This document shows, in pieces, positions 37,386-46,495 of a stretch of 64,000 nt of DNA. How positions within the stretch are numbered: position 1 is the first letter of the stretch; every line of letters starts with the position of its first letter. Both the position numbers and the translations under genes were made by a program. The DNA comes from Winogradskyella undariae. Lineage in GTDB: Bacteria > Bacteroidota > Bacteroidia > Flavobacteriales > Flavobacteriaceae. The stretch lies in NCBI RefSeq assembly GCF_013285155.1, contig NZ_JABTEL010000002.1, positions 62,001 to 126,000 of the forward strand, read 5' to 3'. Below the pieces are notes generated by a model. That model saw nothing but the letters and a program-made list of their open reading frames with translations, did not search any database and was not told where the DNA came from.

Positions 37386-37403
37386 AATTTAATAGTTTCT
37401 GCA

Positions 37404-38081
37404 ATGAGTAAGTGCCAACAATGTATTGTTAAACAGTTTAATGCTTTAAAAGCGTTAGGTAAAGAAGATTTAATTCGTATCTCTGGCTGTAAGACTTCAA
37501 AGAGTGTAAAAAAAGGAGAAATTCTTTTTAGAGAAGGAGAAAGTGTTAACGGTATCTATTGTATAAAAGATGGTGTTTGTAAGTTATCTAAGTTGAGTGC
37601 AAACGGTAAGGAACAAATTGTAAAACTAGTAGTGAGAGGTGATTTAATAGGGCAGCGCTCTTTGGTTACTGATGAGAAATCTAACCTTACTGCAATTGCT
37701 GTAAATGAGATGCAAGTTTGTTTTATTCCTAAAAGTGAGGTTCTTCATGATTTATCTAGAAATGCAAGTTTTTCTTTAGACATGCTTCAAGACATGGCAA
37801 AAGAGTTGAGGTTAGCCGATAATATTATAGTAGACATGGCTCAGAAACCTGTAAAACAACGCTTAGCGGATGTTTTAATTTATTTGTACAATACTTTTGG
37901 AAATGATGATAAAGATTATTTAGGAGTTATCCTTTCTCGGGAAGATTATGCTAGTATTGTTGGTACCGCAACAGAATCTGCGATTAGAATTTTATCTCAA
38001 TTTAAAAAAGAAGGTCTAATATCGACCAGAGGAAAACATATAAAAATTTTAGATTTAGAAGGTTTAAAACGTATTGAATAA
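37404..38081 (+). CDS. Crp/Fnr family transcriptional regulator, FNR-like
   Basis: A 225-residue regulator starting MSKCQQCIVKQFNALKAL. The N-terminal CxxC, with further Cys in ISGCKTS, YCIKDGVCKLS and MQVCFIP, suggests an oxygen-sensing iron-sulfur cluster as in FNR. Residues about 25-140 form the cyclic-nucleotide-binding fold (KKGEILFREGESVNGIYCI). The helix-turn-helix lies near residues 170-210 (LSREDYASIVGTATESAIRI), with TESAIRILS the recognition helix. It is divergent from ccoI and shares a dyad with it. The likely role is activation of the cbb3 genes under low oxygen. The Cys arrangement differs from E. coli FNR, so a cluster is inferred. Confidence 0.9.
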   Translation: MSKCQQCIVKQFNALKALGKEDLIRISGCKTSKSVKKGEILFREGESVNGIYCIKDGVCKLSKLSANGKEQIVKLVVRGDLIGQRSLVTDEKSNLTAIAVNEMQVCFIPKSEVLHDLSRNASFSLDMLQDMAKELRLADNIIVDMAQKPVKQRLADVLIYLYNTFGNDDKDYLGVILSREDYASIVGTATESAIRILSQFKKEGLISTRGKHIKILDLEGLKRIE

Positions 38082-38150
38082 TACCGTTTAAATTGATAGA
38101 TAATCACTACGATTGATCAAGTTGAATCTTATTAAAAAAAATAAAAAAAC

Positions 38151-38399
38151 ATGAATAAATTTAAGCTATCATTAATCTTAATCCTTGTCTTTTCTTTAGA
38201 CTGTTTTGCGCACCAATCTGGTGATAATGGAGTAAGAAATACTGCTATAAGTAGCGGAATTGGATTAGGTAGTGTTTTAGCTGTAGTTGTTTCTTGGGAA
38301 AGAAATAAATCTGTTTTATTAGCTTTTTTACACGGTATTTTTAGTTGGCTTTATGTGGTGTATTTTGTATTGACTAGAAAGCCAGAAGAAAAGCGCTAA
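38151..38399 (+). CDS. small membrane protein of unknown function
   Basis: An 82-residue protein with an N-terminal signal peptide or helix (LSLILILVFSLDCFA), a glycine-rich helix (AISSGIGLGSVLAVVVSW) and a C-terminal helix (LLAFLHGIFSWLYVVYFVL) followed by a basic tail. I recognise no family. It follows the FNR-like gene after 69 bases in the same direction and may be under its promoter. Confidence 0.72.
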   Translation: MNKFKLSLILILVFSLDCFAHQSGDNGVRNTAISSGIGLGSVLAVVVSWERNKSVLLAFLHGIFSWLYVVYFVLTRKPEEKR

Positions 38400-38413
38400 G
38401 AGTGATTGAATAT

Positions 38414-38455
38414 AAGTTTTACAATCTTATTAGATCTAATAAGATTGTAAAACTT
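38414..38455. terminator. 42-base perfect palindrome between convergent genes
   Basis: Two 21-base arms, AAGTTTTACAATCTTATTAGA and its exact complement, meet with no spacer. It lies between the small membrane protein gene and the convergent helicase gene, so a bidirectional terminator is likely. No long T-run follows. Confidence 0.6.
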
Positions 38456-38514
38456 ACTGTTAAGTAAAATATGTTTAAAGATTGTTACAAACTGAAGATT
38501 TAGTCTAACAATTC

Positions 38515-39864
38515 TTATTTCTTATTTCGTTTATTATAATTTTTATCTCCTCTTGTTTTTGGCTTTTTGTATTTAGCCGCAATCTTAAACTTATAAGAAC
38601 CACCTAAGTTTTCTTTTGAGTTCTTTTCAGATTTTTCATGGAAAGCTGGTCCTGGTGCATCTGCATCAGTACGTTTAATAGGATTATTATGTTCTCTAAT
38701 TTGTGGACGTTCTTCTTCTATTAATTCCGTAGAAATTTCAACATATTCAGGGATCTCGAGAGTTTCAATTTTCATCTGCATTAACTCTTCAATACGCTCT
38801 AAACCTTCTTGCTCCTTAACTGTAGAGAATAAAATAGATTGTCCTTCTTTCTCAGCACGACCGGTTCTACCAATTCTGTGCATGTAGTTTTCAGGATAAT
38901 CAGGTGTATCAAAGTTAATAACATGAGAAACGCCTTCAATATCTAACCCTCTTGCCATAACGTCTGTAGCAACAAGTAATCTGTTTTCACCTTCTCTAAA
39001 TTGCTCAATACTACGTAATCTGTAATTCTGAGTTTTGTTAGAGTGAATAACACAAGATTGACTTGGGAATAATTCTTCAAGTTGATCAAATAAGCGATCA
39101 GCCATTTTCTTATAAGCAACAAAGATTAAGACTTTAGAAAATTCGTCTTTATCACTAAGTAATTCTTGTAACAGATTAACTTTGGTATAAAAATTAGGAA
39201 CATCGTAACGCACTTGCGATATGTTTTCTAAAGGCGTACCAGAAACTGCAATAGATATTTTTGATGGTTTTTTGAAGAAATCTACAATTAATTCATCAAC
39301 ATCTTTAGTCATTGTAGCCGAATACATAATGTTTTGGCGACGTTCTGGTAAAATATCAAATATATTAAGGAGTTGATGTCTAAAACCTAAATCTAGCATT
39401 ACATCAACTTCATCAATTACTAATTTCTGAATAGATTTTAATTGTAAAACTCTACTCACAGCTAAATCATACAAACGTCCTGGTGTAGCAACAATAATAT
39501 CTTGTCCTTGTGCAACAGCTTGCTTTTGTGTGTTAATGTTAGTTCCACCGTAAACACCTAAAACACGATTGTTAATGTATTTAGAAAGTTTTTCAATTTC
39601 ACTTACAACCTGTACAACTAATTCTCTTGTTGGTACTAAAATTAAAACTCTTGGGTTTTCTTGTTTAGAATATGCAAGGCTTTTAAGTATCGGTAGCATA
39701 TAGGCAAAGGTTTTACCTGTACCAGTTTGTGCTATACCAACAACATCTTTACCTGCAGCAACTACATTAAAAGATTCTGCTTGAATAGGCGTTGGAGTTG
39801 TAAATCCTAAATCGTCTAAAGCGTTATGTAAAGGAGTATTTAAATTGAGATCGTTAAAAGTCAC
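38515..39864 (-). CDS. DEAD/DEAH box RNA helicase
   Basis: A 449-residue RhlE/DbpA-type RNA helicase. The Q motif is FTTPTPIQAESF, motif I AQTGTGKTFAYML, Ia VPTREL, Ib TPGRL, motif II DEVD (a variant of DEAD), motif III SAT, and motif VI HRIGRTGRAEK. The C-terminal tail is basic and disordered (KFKIAAKYKKPKTRGDKNYN), as in RNA-remodelling helicases. The start codon is GTG at 39864; an exact -7 element TAGCTTTG lies 17 bases upstream (39889-39882) and no ATG fits. Confidence 0.93.
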   Translation of the reverse strand: MTFNDLNLNTPLHNALDDLGFTTPTPIQAESFNVVAAGKDVVGIAQTGTGKTFAYMLPILKSLAYSKQENPRVLILVPTRELVVQVVSEIEKLSKYINNRVLGVYGGTNINTQKQAVAQGQDIIVATPGRLYDLAVSRVLQLKSIQKLVIDEVDVMLDLGFRHQLLNIFDILPERRQNIMYSATMTKDVDELIVDFFKKPSKISIAVSGTPLENISQVRYDVPNFYTKVNLLQELLSDKDEFSKVLIFVAYKKMADRLFDQLEELFPSQSCVIHSNKTQNYRLRSIEQFREGENRLLVATDVMARGLDIEGVSHVINFDTPDYPENYMHRIGRTGRAEKEGQSILFSTVKEQEGLERIEELMQMKIETLEIPEYVEISTELIEEERPQIREHNNPIKRTDADAPGPAFHEKSEKNSKENLGGSYKFKIAAKYKKPKTRGDKNYNKRNKK

Positions 39865-39906
39865 GTTGTAAAATTTTGTTGCAAAGCTACCACTTTATTA
39901 ATCAAC

Positions 39907-40797
39907 TTACACTAATCGGTTTTTTTCTATTTCAATATGGTAAGCTGCGCTATATTTTGTGTCAGGTTCTAGCTGTAAAATACCTTCTTTATTTTCTAAC
40001 TTTTGATCTGTTGTTTCATTATCTGCAAAACCTAACCAAGGCTCAATACAAACGTAAGGAGCATTTGGTTTTGCCCAAATTCCTAATTGATCAAAATCTT
40101 CAAAAGTCATTGTTAAGAGTTTTCCTTTGGTTTTATGTTTTAAACTTACAATTCTTGATTTTAAATCTTTAAAAATTAAAGCATCTTCAATAAATAAATC
40201 AGGATGTAAATTAATTTTGTTACCATCAGTAAAAGCAGGTTTCGTTTTTTGTGTAAGCAAACCTATATCCATATTTAATAAATAAGATTCGCTTTCTTCT
40301 GTTTGCTCAAATTCTAAATAATAATCTGTGTAATCTTCATCATCTGCAATCGGGCAATTAAAAGCGGGATGACCACCTAAACAAAAATAAAGTGTTTTTT
40401 CGTCTAAATTTGTAACAGAGTGGTTTACGCTTAAAATGTTTTTAGAAAGCGTATATGTAATTTCAAATTCAAACTTAAAAGGATATAAGGTATATAACTC
40501 TTCATCTGAAATTAAAGAAAATGTAATGTTAGATTTAGATTGGTTTTTAACAGTGAAATTTTCATTATGCCTAGCAAAACCATGCTTGGGCATATGATAT
40601 TTTTTACCATTATAGATGTAGGTATCATCTTTCATGCTACCAATTATAGGAAACAAATTAGGCGCATGACTTCCCCAAATATTTGGATCTGCCTGCCATA
40701 AAAATTCGGTTTCGTTTTTTACAGAGGTAATATTACTTAACTCAACACCTTTAGGTTTTATATTGATGTTTAACAGGTCATTTTTTAAGCTGTACAT
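39907..40797 (-). CDS. aldose 1-epimerase family protein
   Basis: A 296-residue cytoplasmic beta-sandwich protein of the COG2017 galactose mutarotase-like family. Recognisable stretches are NDLLNINIKPKGVELSNITS, FPIIGSMKDDTYIYNGKKYH, MPKHGFARHNENF with a conserved His, LGGHPAFNCPI with the second His, and VCIEPWLGFAD with the catalytic Glu region. The sugar substrate is unknown; such proteins include YeaD-like hexose-6-phosphate mutarotases. It ends 42 bases before the helicase gene start and may be co-transcribed with it. Confidence 0.9.
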   Translation of the reverse strand: MYSLKNDLLNINIKPKGVELSNITSVKNETEFLWQADPNIWGSHAPNLFPIIGSMKDDTYIYNGKKYHMPKHGFARHNENFTVKNQSKSNITFSLISDEELYTLYPFKFEFEITYTLSKNILSVNHSVTNLDEKTLYFCLGGHPAFNCPIADDEDYTDYYLEFEQTEESESYLLNMDIGLLTQKTKPAFTDGNKINLHPDLFIEDALIFKDLKSRIVSLKHKTKGKLLTMTFEDFDQLGIWAKPNAPYVCIEPWLGFADNETTDQKLENKEGILQLEPDTKYSAAYHIEIEKNRLV

Positions 40798-40997
40798 TCG
40801 TCTAAGATTTTATTTTTTAAAGATACAATTCTTATGTTTTTTATGCGATTAGATTTTTAAAATTTACGTCGTTTATTTTTGTTTGTTCTCCCTGTTTGAA
40901 ATCAATGTTGTAAAAATATTAATAGAGAAGAAATATATTGAGAAACCTGAGATGTAAAAAATATAATTGTAAATTATGGTACTATCTATTTTTAAAT

Positions 40998-41405
40998 ATG
41001 AAAAGTAAATCAATGAAAAAAGAAGATCTAAAAAACAGAGAAGATATATATCTATTAGTTTCTGAATTTTACAAAAAAGTAAGGAAAGACGAAAAATTAG
41101 GGCCGTTTTTTAATGAAACCATACAGGATTGGGATGCACATTTAGATCATTTAACCACCTTTTGGGAATCTAGTTTATTTCTAAAAACAAAATATTCAGG
41201 AAATCCTTTAGAAGCACATACTAGGGTAGATGCTGCATTTGACCATAGTATTACAGAATTACATTTTGGTATATGGTTAAATTTATGGTTTCAGACTATA
41301 GATGAATTATTTGAAGGAGATTATGCAGAGAATGCCAAACGCAGAGCTCGTAAAATGGGAACTTTTATGTACATGAATATTTTTGCTGCAAGAAACTCAG
41401 AATAA
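40998..41405 (+). CDS. group III truncated haemoglobin
   Basis: A 136-residue 2-on-2 globin. MKKEDLKNREDIYLLVSEFY, KVRKDEKLGPFFN, WDAHLDHLTTFWESSLF, and FDHSITELHFGIWLNLWFQT with the proximal haem His are group III features. I begin at ATG 40998; ATG 41013 (131 residues) is equally possible. A TTG 60 bases earlier only adds a non-conserved basic leader. Oxygen or nitric oxide chemistry is the known family role. It is a single gene between the epimerase and mscL. Confidence 0.88.
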   Translation: MKSKSMKKEDLKNREDIYLLVSEFYKKVRKDEKLGPFFNETIQDWDAHLDHLTTFWESSLFLKTKYSGNPLEAHTRVDAAFDHSITELHFGIWLNLWFQTIDELFEGDYAENAKRRARKMGTFMYMNIFAARNSE

Positions 41406-41420
41406 TAATTTGCATCTTTC

Positions 41421-41428
41421 TAAATTTG
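41421..41428 (+). promoter_or_regulatory. -7 element of mscL
   Basis: TAAATTTG is an exact TAnnTTTG, 28 bases before the mscL ATG. Confidence 0.5.
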
Positions 41429-41456
41429 CACCTTATAATTATTAAATACGATAAGA

Positions 41457-41906
41457 ATGGGCTTATTAAAAGAGTTTAAAGAATTTGCTGTAAAAGGAAA
41501 TATGATGGATATGGCAATTGGTATCATCATTGGAGCAGCATTTAATAAAGTAATAGATGTCTTGGCTAAAGAGGTTATTTTGCCACCTTTATCTTTATTA
41601 ACTGATGGTGTAAATATTGGAGAAAAGAAATTAGTATTAAGAGAGGCTATTTTAGATGCAACAGGAGCCATTAAAATAAGCGAGGTTTCTGTAGCTTATG
41701 GAAAATTATCAGAAGTGTTTTTAGATTTTTTAATCATTGGGTTTACAGTTTTTATTATTGTAAAATTCATGAATCGCCTTAGAACTAAATCTCACGATGC
41801 AAAGGATAAAACAGTAGTGACACCAAAAGATATTCAGCTTTTAACAGACCTAAAAGAATTGATGATAGAGCAAAATAGAATGCTAAAAGCAAATACAACT
41901 AAGTAA
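41457..41906 (+). CDS. mscL: large-conductance mechanosensitive channel MscL
   Basis: A 149-residue inner-membrane channel that opens under osmotic downshock. The N-terminal amphipathic helix and first membrane helix read MGLLKEFKEFAVKGNMMDMA then IGIIIGAAFNKVIDVLAKEV, the MscL signature. The second helix is VFLDFLIIGFTVFIIVKFMN, and a charged C-terminal bundle follows. The length is normal for the family. It is transcribed alone. Confidence 0.96.
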   Translation: MGLLKEFKEFAVKGNMMDMAIGIIIGAAFNKVIDVLAKEVILPPLSLLTDGVNIGEKKLVLREAILDATGAIKISEVSVAYGKLSEVFLDFLIIGFTVFIIVKFMNRLRTKSHDAKDKTVVTPKDIQLLTDLKELMIEQNRMLKANTTK

Positions 41907-41975
41907 GCTCTTTTTTTACTAGAATTTTAACATCTTTAGAGGTATTAAACCCTTTATGTTAATCGTTAAAAACTA

Positions 41976-41983
41976 TATCTTTG
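41976..41983 (+). promoter_or_regulatory. -7 element of ccsBA
   Basis: TATCTTTG, followed by CGCG, is an exact TAnnTTTG 25 bases before the ATG. Confidence 0.5.
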
Positions 41984-42008
41984 CGCGAGCTTAAAAAAGC
42001 CTATTATT

Positions 42009-45000
42009 ATGCAAAAGAAAATCGCCAATTTACTATTCTCCACAAAACTTACTGCGTTTTTATTTATTGCCTTTGCCGTTGCTATGGCTGTAGGTACTAT
42101 TTTAGATAGAAACATGGATACTTCCCCAACGCCATACACCCGCACATTAATTTATAATGCCTGGTGGTTTGAAGCTATAATGGTGTTTTTTGTAATCAAT
42201 TTCGCAGGTAATATTTTTAGATACCGTTTATATAAAAAAGAAAAATGGGCAACCTTAATATTACATTTATCTTTTGTTTTTATTCTTTTAGGCGCTTTTA
42301 TTACACGTTATGTAGGGTTTGAAGGAATGATGCCAATTAGAGAAGGTGAAACTCAAAGCGAATTTTTCTCACAAAAAACATATATAAGTGGTCGTATTTT
42401 AGGCGATTATAAAGTGAATGGTCAGTTGCAACAACGCCGAATAGAAGAAGCTGTAGACTTTTCACCACGCTTAAATAATACTTTTAGTGAAACTTTTGAT
42501 TATGGAGGTGCTGAAGTTCATATTGAATTAGAAGAATTTATTGAAAGTGCAGAGCAAGATATTATTCTTAATGAAACAGGAAAGCGTTATTTAAAAATAG
42601 TTGAAGGTACCCAAAGCGGGCCACACAATCATTTTTTAGAAGAAGGTAAAGTTACCAATCTTCATAATACTTTAATCTCTTTGAATAAATTTCAAGAAGG
42701 TGCTATAAATATTTCAGAAACTGAAGATGGTTTATTTATTCAGTCTCCTTACGAAGGAGAATATATGACTATGGCTACTATGGCAACTGGTAAATTAGCG
42801 AAAGATAGTTTACAGCCTTTAATATTAAGATCTAGATATGTAATTGGTGATATGCAAATCGTGATGCCAAAACCTATAGCGAAAGGTGACTTTGGGATTA
42901 TAGAAAAGCCAGAACTGTTTAAAACCAATAGCGATGACGACGGACTTGTTTTAAATGTTACAGTAAATGGTGAAACAAAAAAAGTTGGATTATTAGGCGG
43001 ATCTGGTTCTAATAACGAATTTGAAGAAATTGAAGTTGGTGGATTAGAAATAGCATTAAAATATGGACCTAAAGCATTAAAATTACCTTTCGAAATTAAA
43101 TTGAATGATTTTATTGCAGAAAAATATCCTGGTACAGAAAAAGCATATTCGTCTTATGAGAGTAAAATAACTGTTTTAGATAAAGAAGATGGTGATTTTG
43201 ATTATCGCGTATATATGAACCATGTTTTAGATCATAAAGGTTATCGCTTTTTTCAAGCTAGTTTTCACCCCGATGAAAAAGGAACTGTACTTTCTGTAAA
43301 CCATGATTTTTGGGGAACTAATATCACTTATATTGGTTATATGTTATTGTATTTTGGATTGTTAGCTATTCTTTTTGCTAAGCATACACGCTTTGATGAA
43401 ATTAGAACAAGACTTGGTAAAATAAAGCAGAAGAAAGCTAAGATGATGACTATGATTTTGCTTTTAATCAGTTTCTCTGGTTTTACACAAGAGCATTCAG
43501 AAGATGATGGTCATAATCATGGAAATCAGCCAGAAAAAGAACAAATAGATTCTATTTTAAGAGTACACATCACACCAAAAGAGCATACCGCTAAGTTTTC
43601 AAAAATGGTAGTTCAAGATTATGGTGGTCGTATGATGCCGATGCATACTTATGCTTCAGAAATGTTAAGGAAGTTGAGTAAAAGTGATGTTTACGAAGAT
43701 TTTGATGCCGATCAAGTTTTCTTATCTATTCAAGAAAGTCCGATGCTTTGGTACAATGTGCCAATCATTTATTTAAAATCTAGAAAAGCAGATTCTATCA
43801 GAACTATAATAGGTATTGACTATGACGAGCAATACTCAAGGCTTGTTGACTTTTTTACACCAGATGGGCGTTATAAATTAGCGCCATATTTAGAAGAGGC
43901 CTATAAAACAACAGAGCCAAACGGATTTCAAAAAGAAGTAAAAGAAGCAGATTCTAGAGTTAATTTATTATACAATGCCATAGAAGGACGTACTGTAAAA
44001 ATATTTCCTGTTCCTAATGACGAAAATAATAAGTGGATTTCTTCTTTAGAGTTTAGAGAACAAGAATATAGAGAAAAAATAACAGATACTTTATATGGTA
44101 ACTTTATAAACAATGGTTTTAGTGCTTATTTAGTAACGCTCAATAACGCGAAACAAACAGGAGATTATTCTAAAGCAGAAGAATTACTTAACGGCATTAA
44201 AAAAACTCAACAACGTTACGGTAGTAAAGTAATGTTATCTGATGATAAGATAGATGCTGAAATTCTATATAATGATTATGATATTTTTAAACGATTATTT
44301 AGCTGGTATATGTATGCTAGTACGGTATTGTTTATTCTTATTATTATTCAGATTTTTAAATATAGAAGTAAGTGGTTAAATATTGCTATTAAAGTATTAA
44401 TAGGTGTTATTATAGCATTATTTGTATTGCATTTAGGCGGATTAGCATTACGTTGGTATTTATCAGGGCATGCACCTTGGAGTGATGCTTATGAGTCTAT
44501 GATTTATGTCGCTTGGTCCGTAATGTTATTTGGGCTATTGTTAGGTGTTAAAAAGAGTAGTTTAACTATTGCTGCATCAGCATTTGTTTGTTCTATGATT
44601 TTAATGGTAGCACACTGGAACTGGATGGATCCTGCAATTGCAAATCTTCAACCAGTATTACAAGGCTATTGGTTAATGATTCACGTTTCTGTAATTGTAG
44701 CAAGTTATGGTCCTTTTGCTATTGGAATGATCTTAGGAGTTGTGTCATTATTTCTTATGATTTTTACAACTAAAGAGAATAAGGATCGTATGCTAATCAA
44801 CATAAAAGAATTAACCATTATTAATGAAATGGCTTTAACCGTTGGTTTAGTAATGCTTAGTATTGGAAACTTCCTTGGTGGTATGTGGGCTAACGAAAGT
44901 TGGGGTCGTTACTGGGGATGGGATCCAAAAGAAACTTGGGCACTTATTAGTATTATGATTTATGCTTTTGTAATCCACATGCGTTTGGTGCCAGGGCTAA

Positions 45001-45212
45001 GAAGCCGTTGGATTTATAACTTAATGTCAATTATTGCCTTTGGGAGTATTCTTATGACTTATTTTGGCGTAAATTTCTACTTATCAGGATTACATTCTTA
45101 TGCTAGTGGCGATCAAATTTTAAGTTTCCAGTTTATTGCGATTACTTTAGGTGTCATTGCTATATTAGGAACTTTATCATATGTACAGTATAAAAAGCAT
45201 TATAAGAAGTAA
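42009..45212 (+). CDS. ccsBA: fused cytochrome c biogenesis protein CcsBA
   Basis: A 1067-residue fusion of the ResB/CcsB-like and CcsA parts of System II, which exports haem and attaches it to CxxCH motifs. The N-terminal third has four membrane helices (LTAFLFIAFAVAMAVGTILD, LHLSFVFILLGAFITRYVGF). A large periplasmic domain follows to about residue 765. The C-terminal CcsA part has about eight helices with the haem-handling WWD motif, SWGRYWGWDPKETWALISIM. A His-rich stretch (EHSEDDGHNHGNQ) lies near residue 500. It should serve the CcoO and CcoP cytochromes of this window. Confidence 0.94.
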   Translation: MQKKIANLLFSTKLTAFLFIAFAVAMAVGTILDRNMDTSPTPYTRTLIYNAWWFEAIMVFFVINFAGNIFRYRLYKKEKWATLILHLSFVFILLGAFITRYVGFEGMMPIREGETQSEFFSQKTYISGRILGDYKVNGQLQQRRIEEAVDFSPRLNNTFSETFDYGGAEVHIELEEFIESAEQDIILNETGKRYLKIVEGTQSGPHNHFLEEGKVTNLHNTLISLNKFQEGAINISETEDGLFIQSPYEGEYMTMATMATGKLAKDSLQPLILRSRYVIGDMQIVMPKPIAKGDFGIIEKPELFKTNSDDDGLVLNVTVNGETKKVGLLGGSGSNNEFEEIEVGGLEIALKYGPKALKLPFEIKLNDFIAEKYPGTEKAYSSYESKITVLDKEDGDFDYRVYMNHVLDHKGYRFFQASFHPDEKGTVLSVNHDFWGTNITYIGYMLLYFGLLAILFAKHTRFDEIRTRLGKIKQKKAKMMTMILLLISFSGFTQEHSEDDGHNHGNQPEKEQIDSILRVHITPKEHTAKFSKMVVQDYGGRMMPMHTYASEMLRKLSKSDVYEDFDADQVFLSIQESPMLWYNVPIIYLKSRKADSIRTIIGIDYDEQYSRLVDFFTPDGRYKLAPYLEEAYKTTEPNGFQKEVKEADSRVNLLYNAIEGRTVKIFPVPNDENNKWISSLEFREQEYREKITDTLYGNFINNGFSAYLVTLNNAKQTGDYSKAEELLNGIKKTQQRYGSKVMLSDDKIDAEILYNDYDIFKRLFSWYMYASTVLFILIIIQIFKYRSKWLNIAIKVLIGVIIALFVLHLGGLALRWYLSGHAPWSDAYESMIYVAWSVMLFGLLLGVKKSSLTIAASAFVCSMILMVAHWNWMDPAIANLQPVLQGYWLMIHVSVIVASYGPFAIGMILGVVSLFLMIFTTKENKDRMLINIKELTIINEMALTVGLVMLSIGNFLGGMWANESWGRYWGWDPKETWALISIMIYAFVIHMRLVPGLRSRWIYNLMSIIAFGSILMTYFGVNFYLSGLHSYASGDQILSFQFIAITLGVIAILGTLSYVQYKKHYKK

Positions 45213-45242
45213 AGAGAAACTTCATATATTGTATAATAGAAT

Positions 45243-45284
45243 AAATTGGTTGATGAACGCTTATGTTTGTTAACCAATTTTGTT
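45243..45284 (+). terminator. terminator after ccsBA
   Basis: The arms AAATTGGTT (45243-45251) and AACCAATTT (45272-45280) pair perfectly across a 20-base loop, then TGTTTT. Confidence 0.6.
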
Positions 45285-45343
45285 TTATAATTAACAAGAC
45301 TTACTTTCCTTTTTATTAATTTTAGAATCTAAAAAGAAAAGCA

Positions 45344-46495
45344 ATGTCAAAGAAAAAATTAGGTTTAAATACCATTTGTACACATGTAGGAGAAGTAAAA
45401 GATGAACAATTTAAAGGGGCTGTTTCGCCAATGTACTTAAGTTCTTCTTATGAGTTTCTAGATGTGGATGTAAAACGATATCCGCGTTATTTTAATACAC
45501 CAAATCAAGAATTTTTAGCAAAAAAAATTGCTGCTTTAGAACATACAGAAGCTGCATTAATTTTTGGTTCTGGTATGGCAGCTATAAGTACCATGTTTTT
45601 AGCTTTTTTAAAACAAGGTGACCACATAGTAGTTCAGAATACATTATATGGAGGAACGGTCAATTTTATAAAAGAAGAATTTCCAAAATACGGTATTGAA
45701 TTCACCTTTACTAATGGGTATAAAGTTGAAGATTTTGACGAAGCTATAAAACCTAATACCAAATTAATTCATATTGAAACTCCTTCAAATCCTTTAATGA
45801 CTATTACGGATATTAAAGCGATAGCTAAATTAGGGAAATCTAGAGGTGTATTAACGTCTATAGATAATACGTTTGCTTCGCCTGTAAATCAAAATCCAAT
45901 GGATTTGGGTATAGATATGGTAATGCATTCTGCAACGAAGTATTTAGGAGGTCATAGTGATATTCTAGCAGGAGTTGTGGCAAGTACAGAAGAACATATA
46001 GAACGCATTTGGAATGTCGGTAAAAATTTAGGTGGAAACTTAAGTGATATGACCGTTTGGATGTTAGAGCGTAGTATGAAAACTTTAGGCTTACGTGTTA
46101 AAGCCCAAACAAATAATGCCGTGAAATTAGCCAAATGGCTAGAGAAACACCCTAAAGTAGCTAAAGTTTATTATCCAGGATTAAAATCGCATCCAGAGCA
46201 CAAATTAGCTAAATCTCAAATGAGTGGTTATGGTGCGATGTTGTCTTTTGAATTGACTGAAGATTTAGATGCCTATAAATTTCAAAAGGAATTGCAGCTT
46301 ATTAAATCATCTATGAGTTTAGCAGGAGTAGAAAGTACGGTAATTTCTCCGCACTTAACTTCTCATGCTTTATTAACTCAAGAAGAACGTGATGCCGTTG
46401 GTATTAGTGATCAGTTAATTCGTTTTTCTGTTGGAATAGAAGAAGTAAAGGATTTAAAGCAAGACATCAATCAAGCAATTATGGCTTTAAAGTAG
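45344..46495 (+). CDS. PLP-dependent trans-sulfuration enzyme
   Basis: A 383-residue PLP enzyme of the Cys/Met metabolism family (cystathionine gamma-synthase/lyase, methionine gamma-lyase). The PLP lysine lies in HSATKYLGGHSDILAG, the phosphate cup in GSGMAAISTMF, and NTLYGGTVNF and IDNTFASPVNQNPMDLGID are family motifs. The C-terminal domain has QLIRFSVGIEEVKDLKQDI. The exact reaction cannot be told from sequence alone. The last 17 bases overlap the end of the convergent DUF2490 gene. Confidence 0.9.
   Translation: MSKKKLGLNTICTHVGEVKDEQFKGAVSPMYLSSSYEFLDVDVKRYPRYFNTPNQEFLAKKIAALEHTEAALIFGSGMAAISTMFLAFLKQGDHIVVQNTLYGGTVNFIKEEFPKYGIEFTFTNGYKVEDFDEAIKPNTKLIHIETPSNPLMTITDIKAIAKLGKSRGVLTSIDNTFASPVNQNPMDLGIDMVMHSATKYLGGHSDILAGVVASTEEHIERIWNVGKNLGGNLSDMTVWMLERSMKTLGLRVKAQTNNAVKLAKWLEKHPKVAKVYYPGLKSHPEHKLAKSQMSGYGAMLSFELTEDLDAYKFQKELQLIKSSMSLAGVESTVISPHLTSHALLTQEERDAVGISDQLIRFSVGIEEVKDLKQDINQAIMALK

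Noticed and set aside
37356..37403. N-terminal extension of the FNR-like regulator (MIYVMFYVTLNLIVSA)
   Set aside because: The region contains the FNR-type dyad and the -7 element TAACTTTG, so it lies upstream of the transcript.
39876..40172. 98-codon plus-strand frame opposite the aldose epimerase gene
   Set aside because: It is antisense to a well-supported gene, rich in Leu/Phe, with no promoter.
41420..41671. 83-codon open frame opposite mscL
   Set aside because: It is antisense to a certain gene and has no recognisable features.
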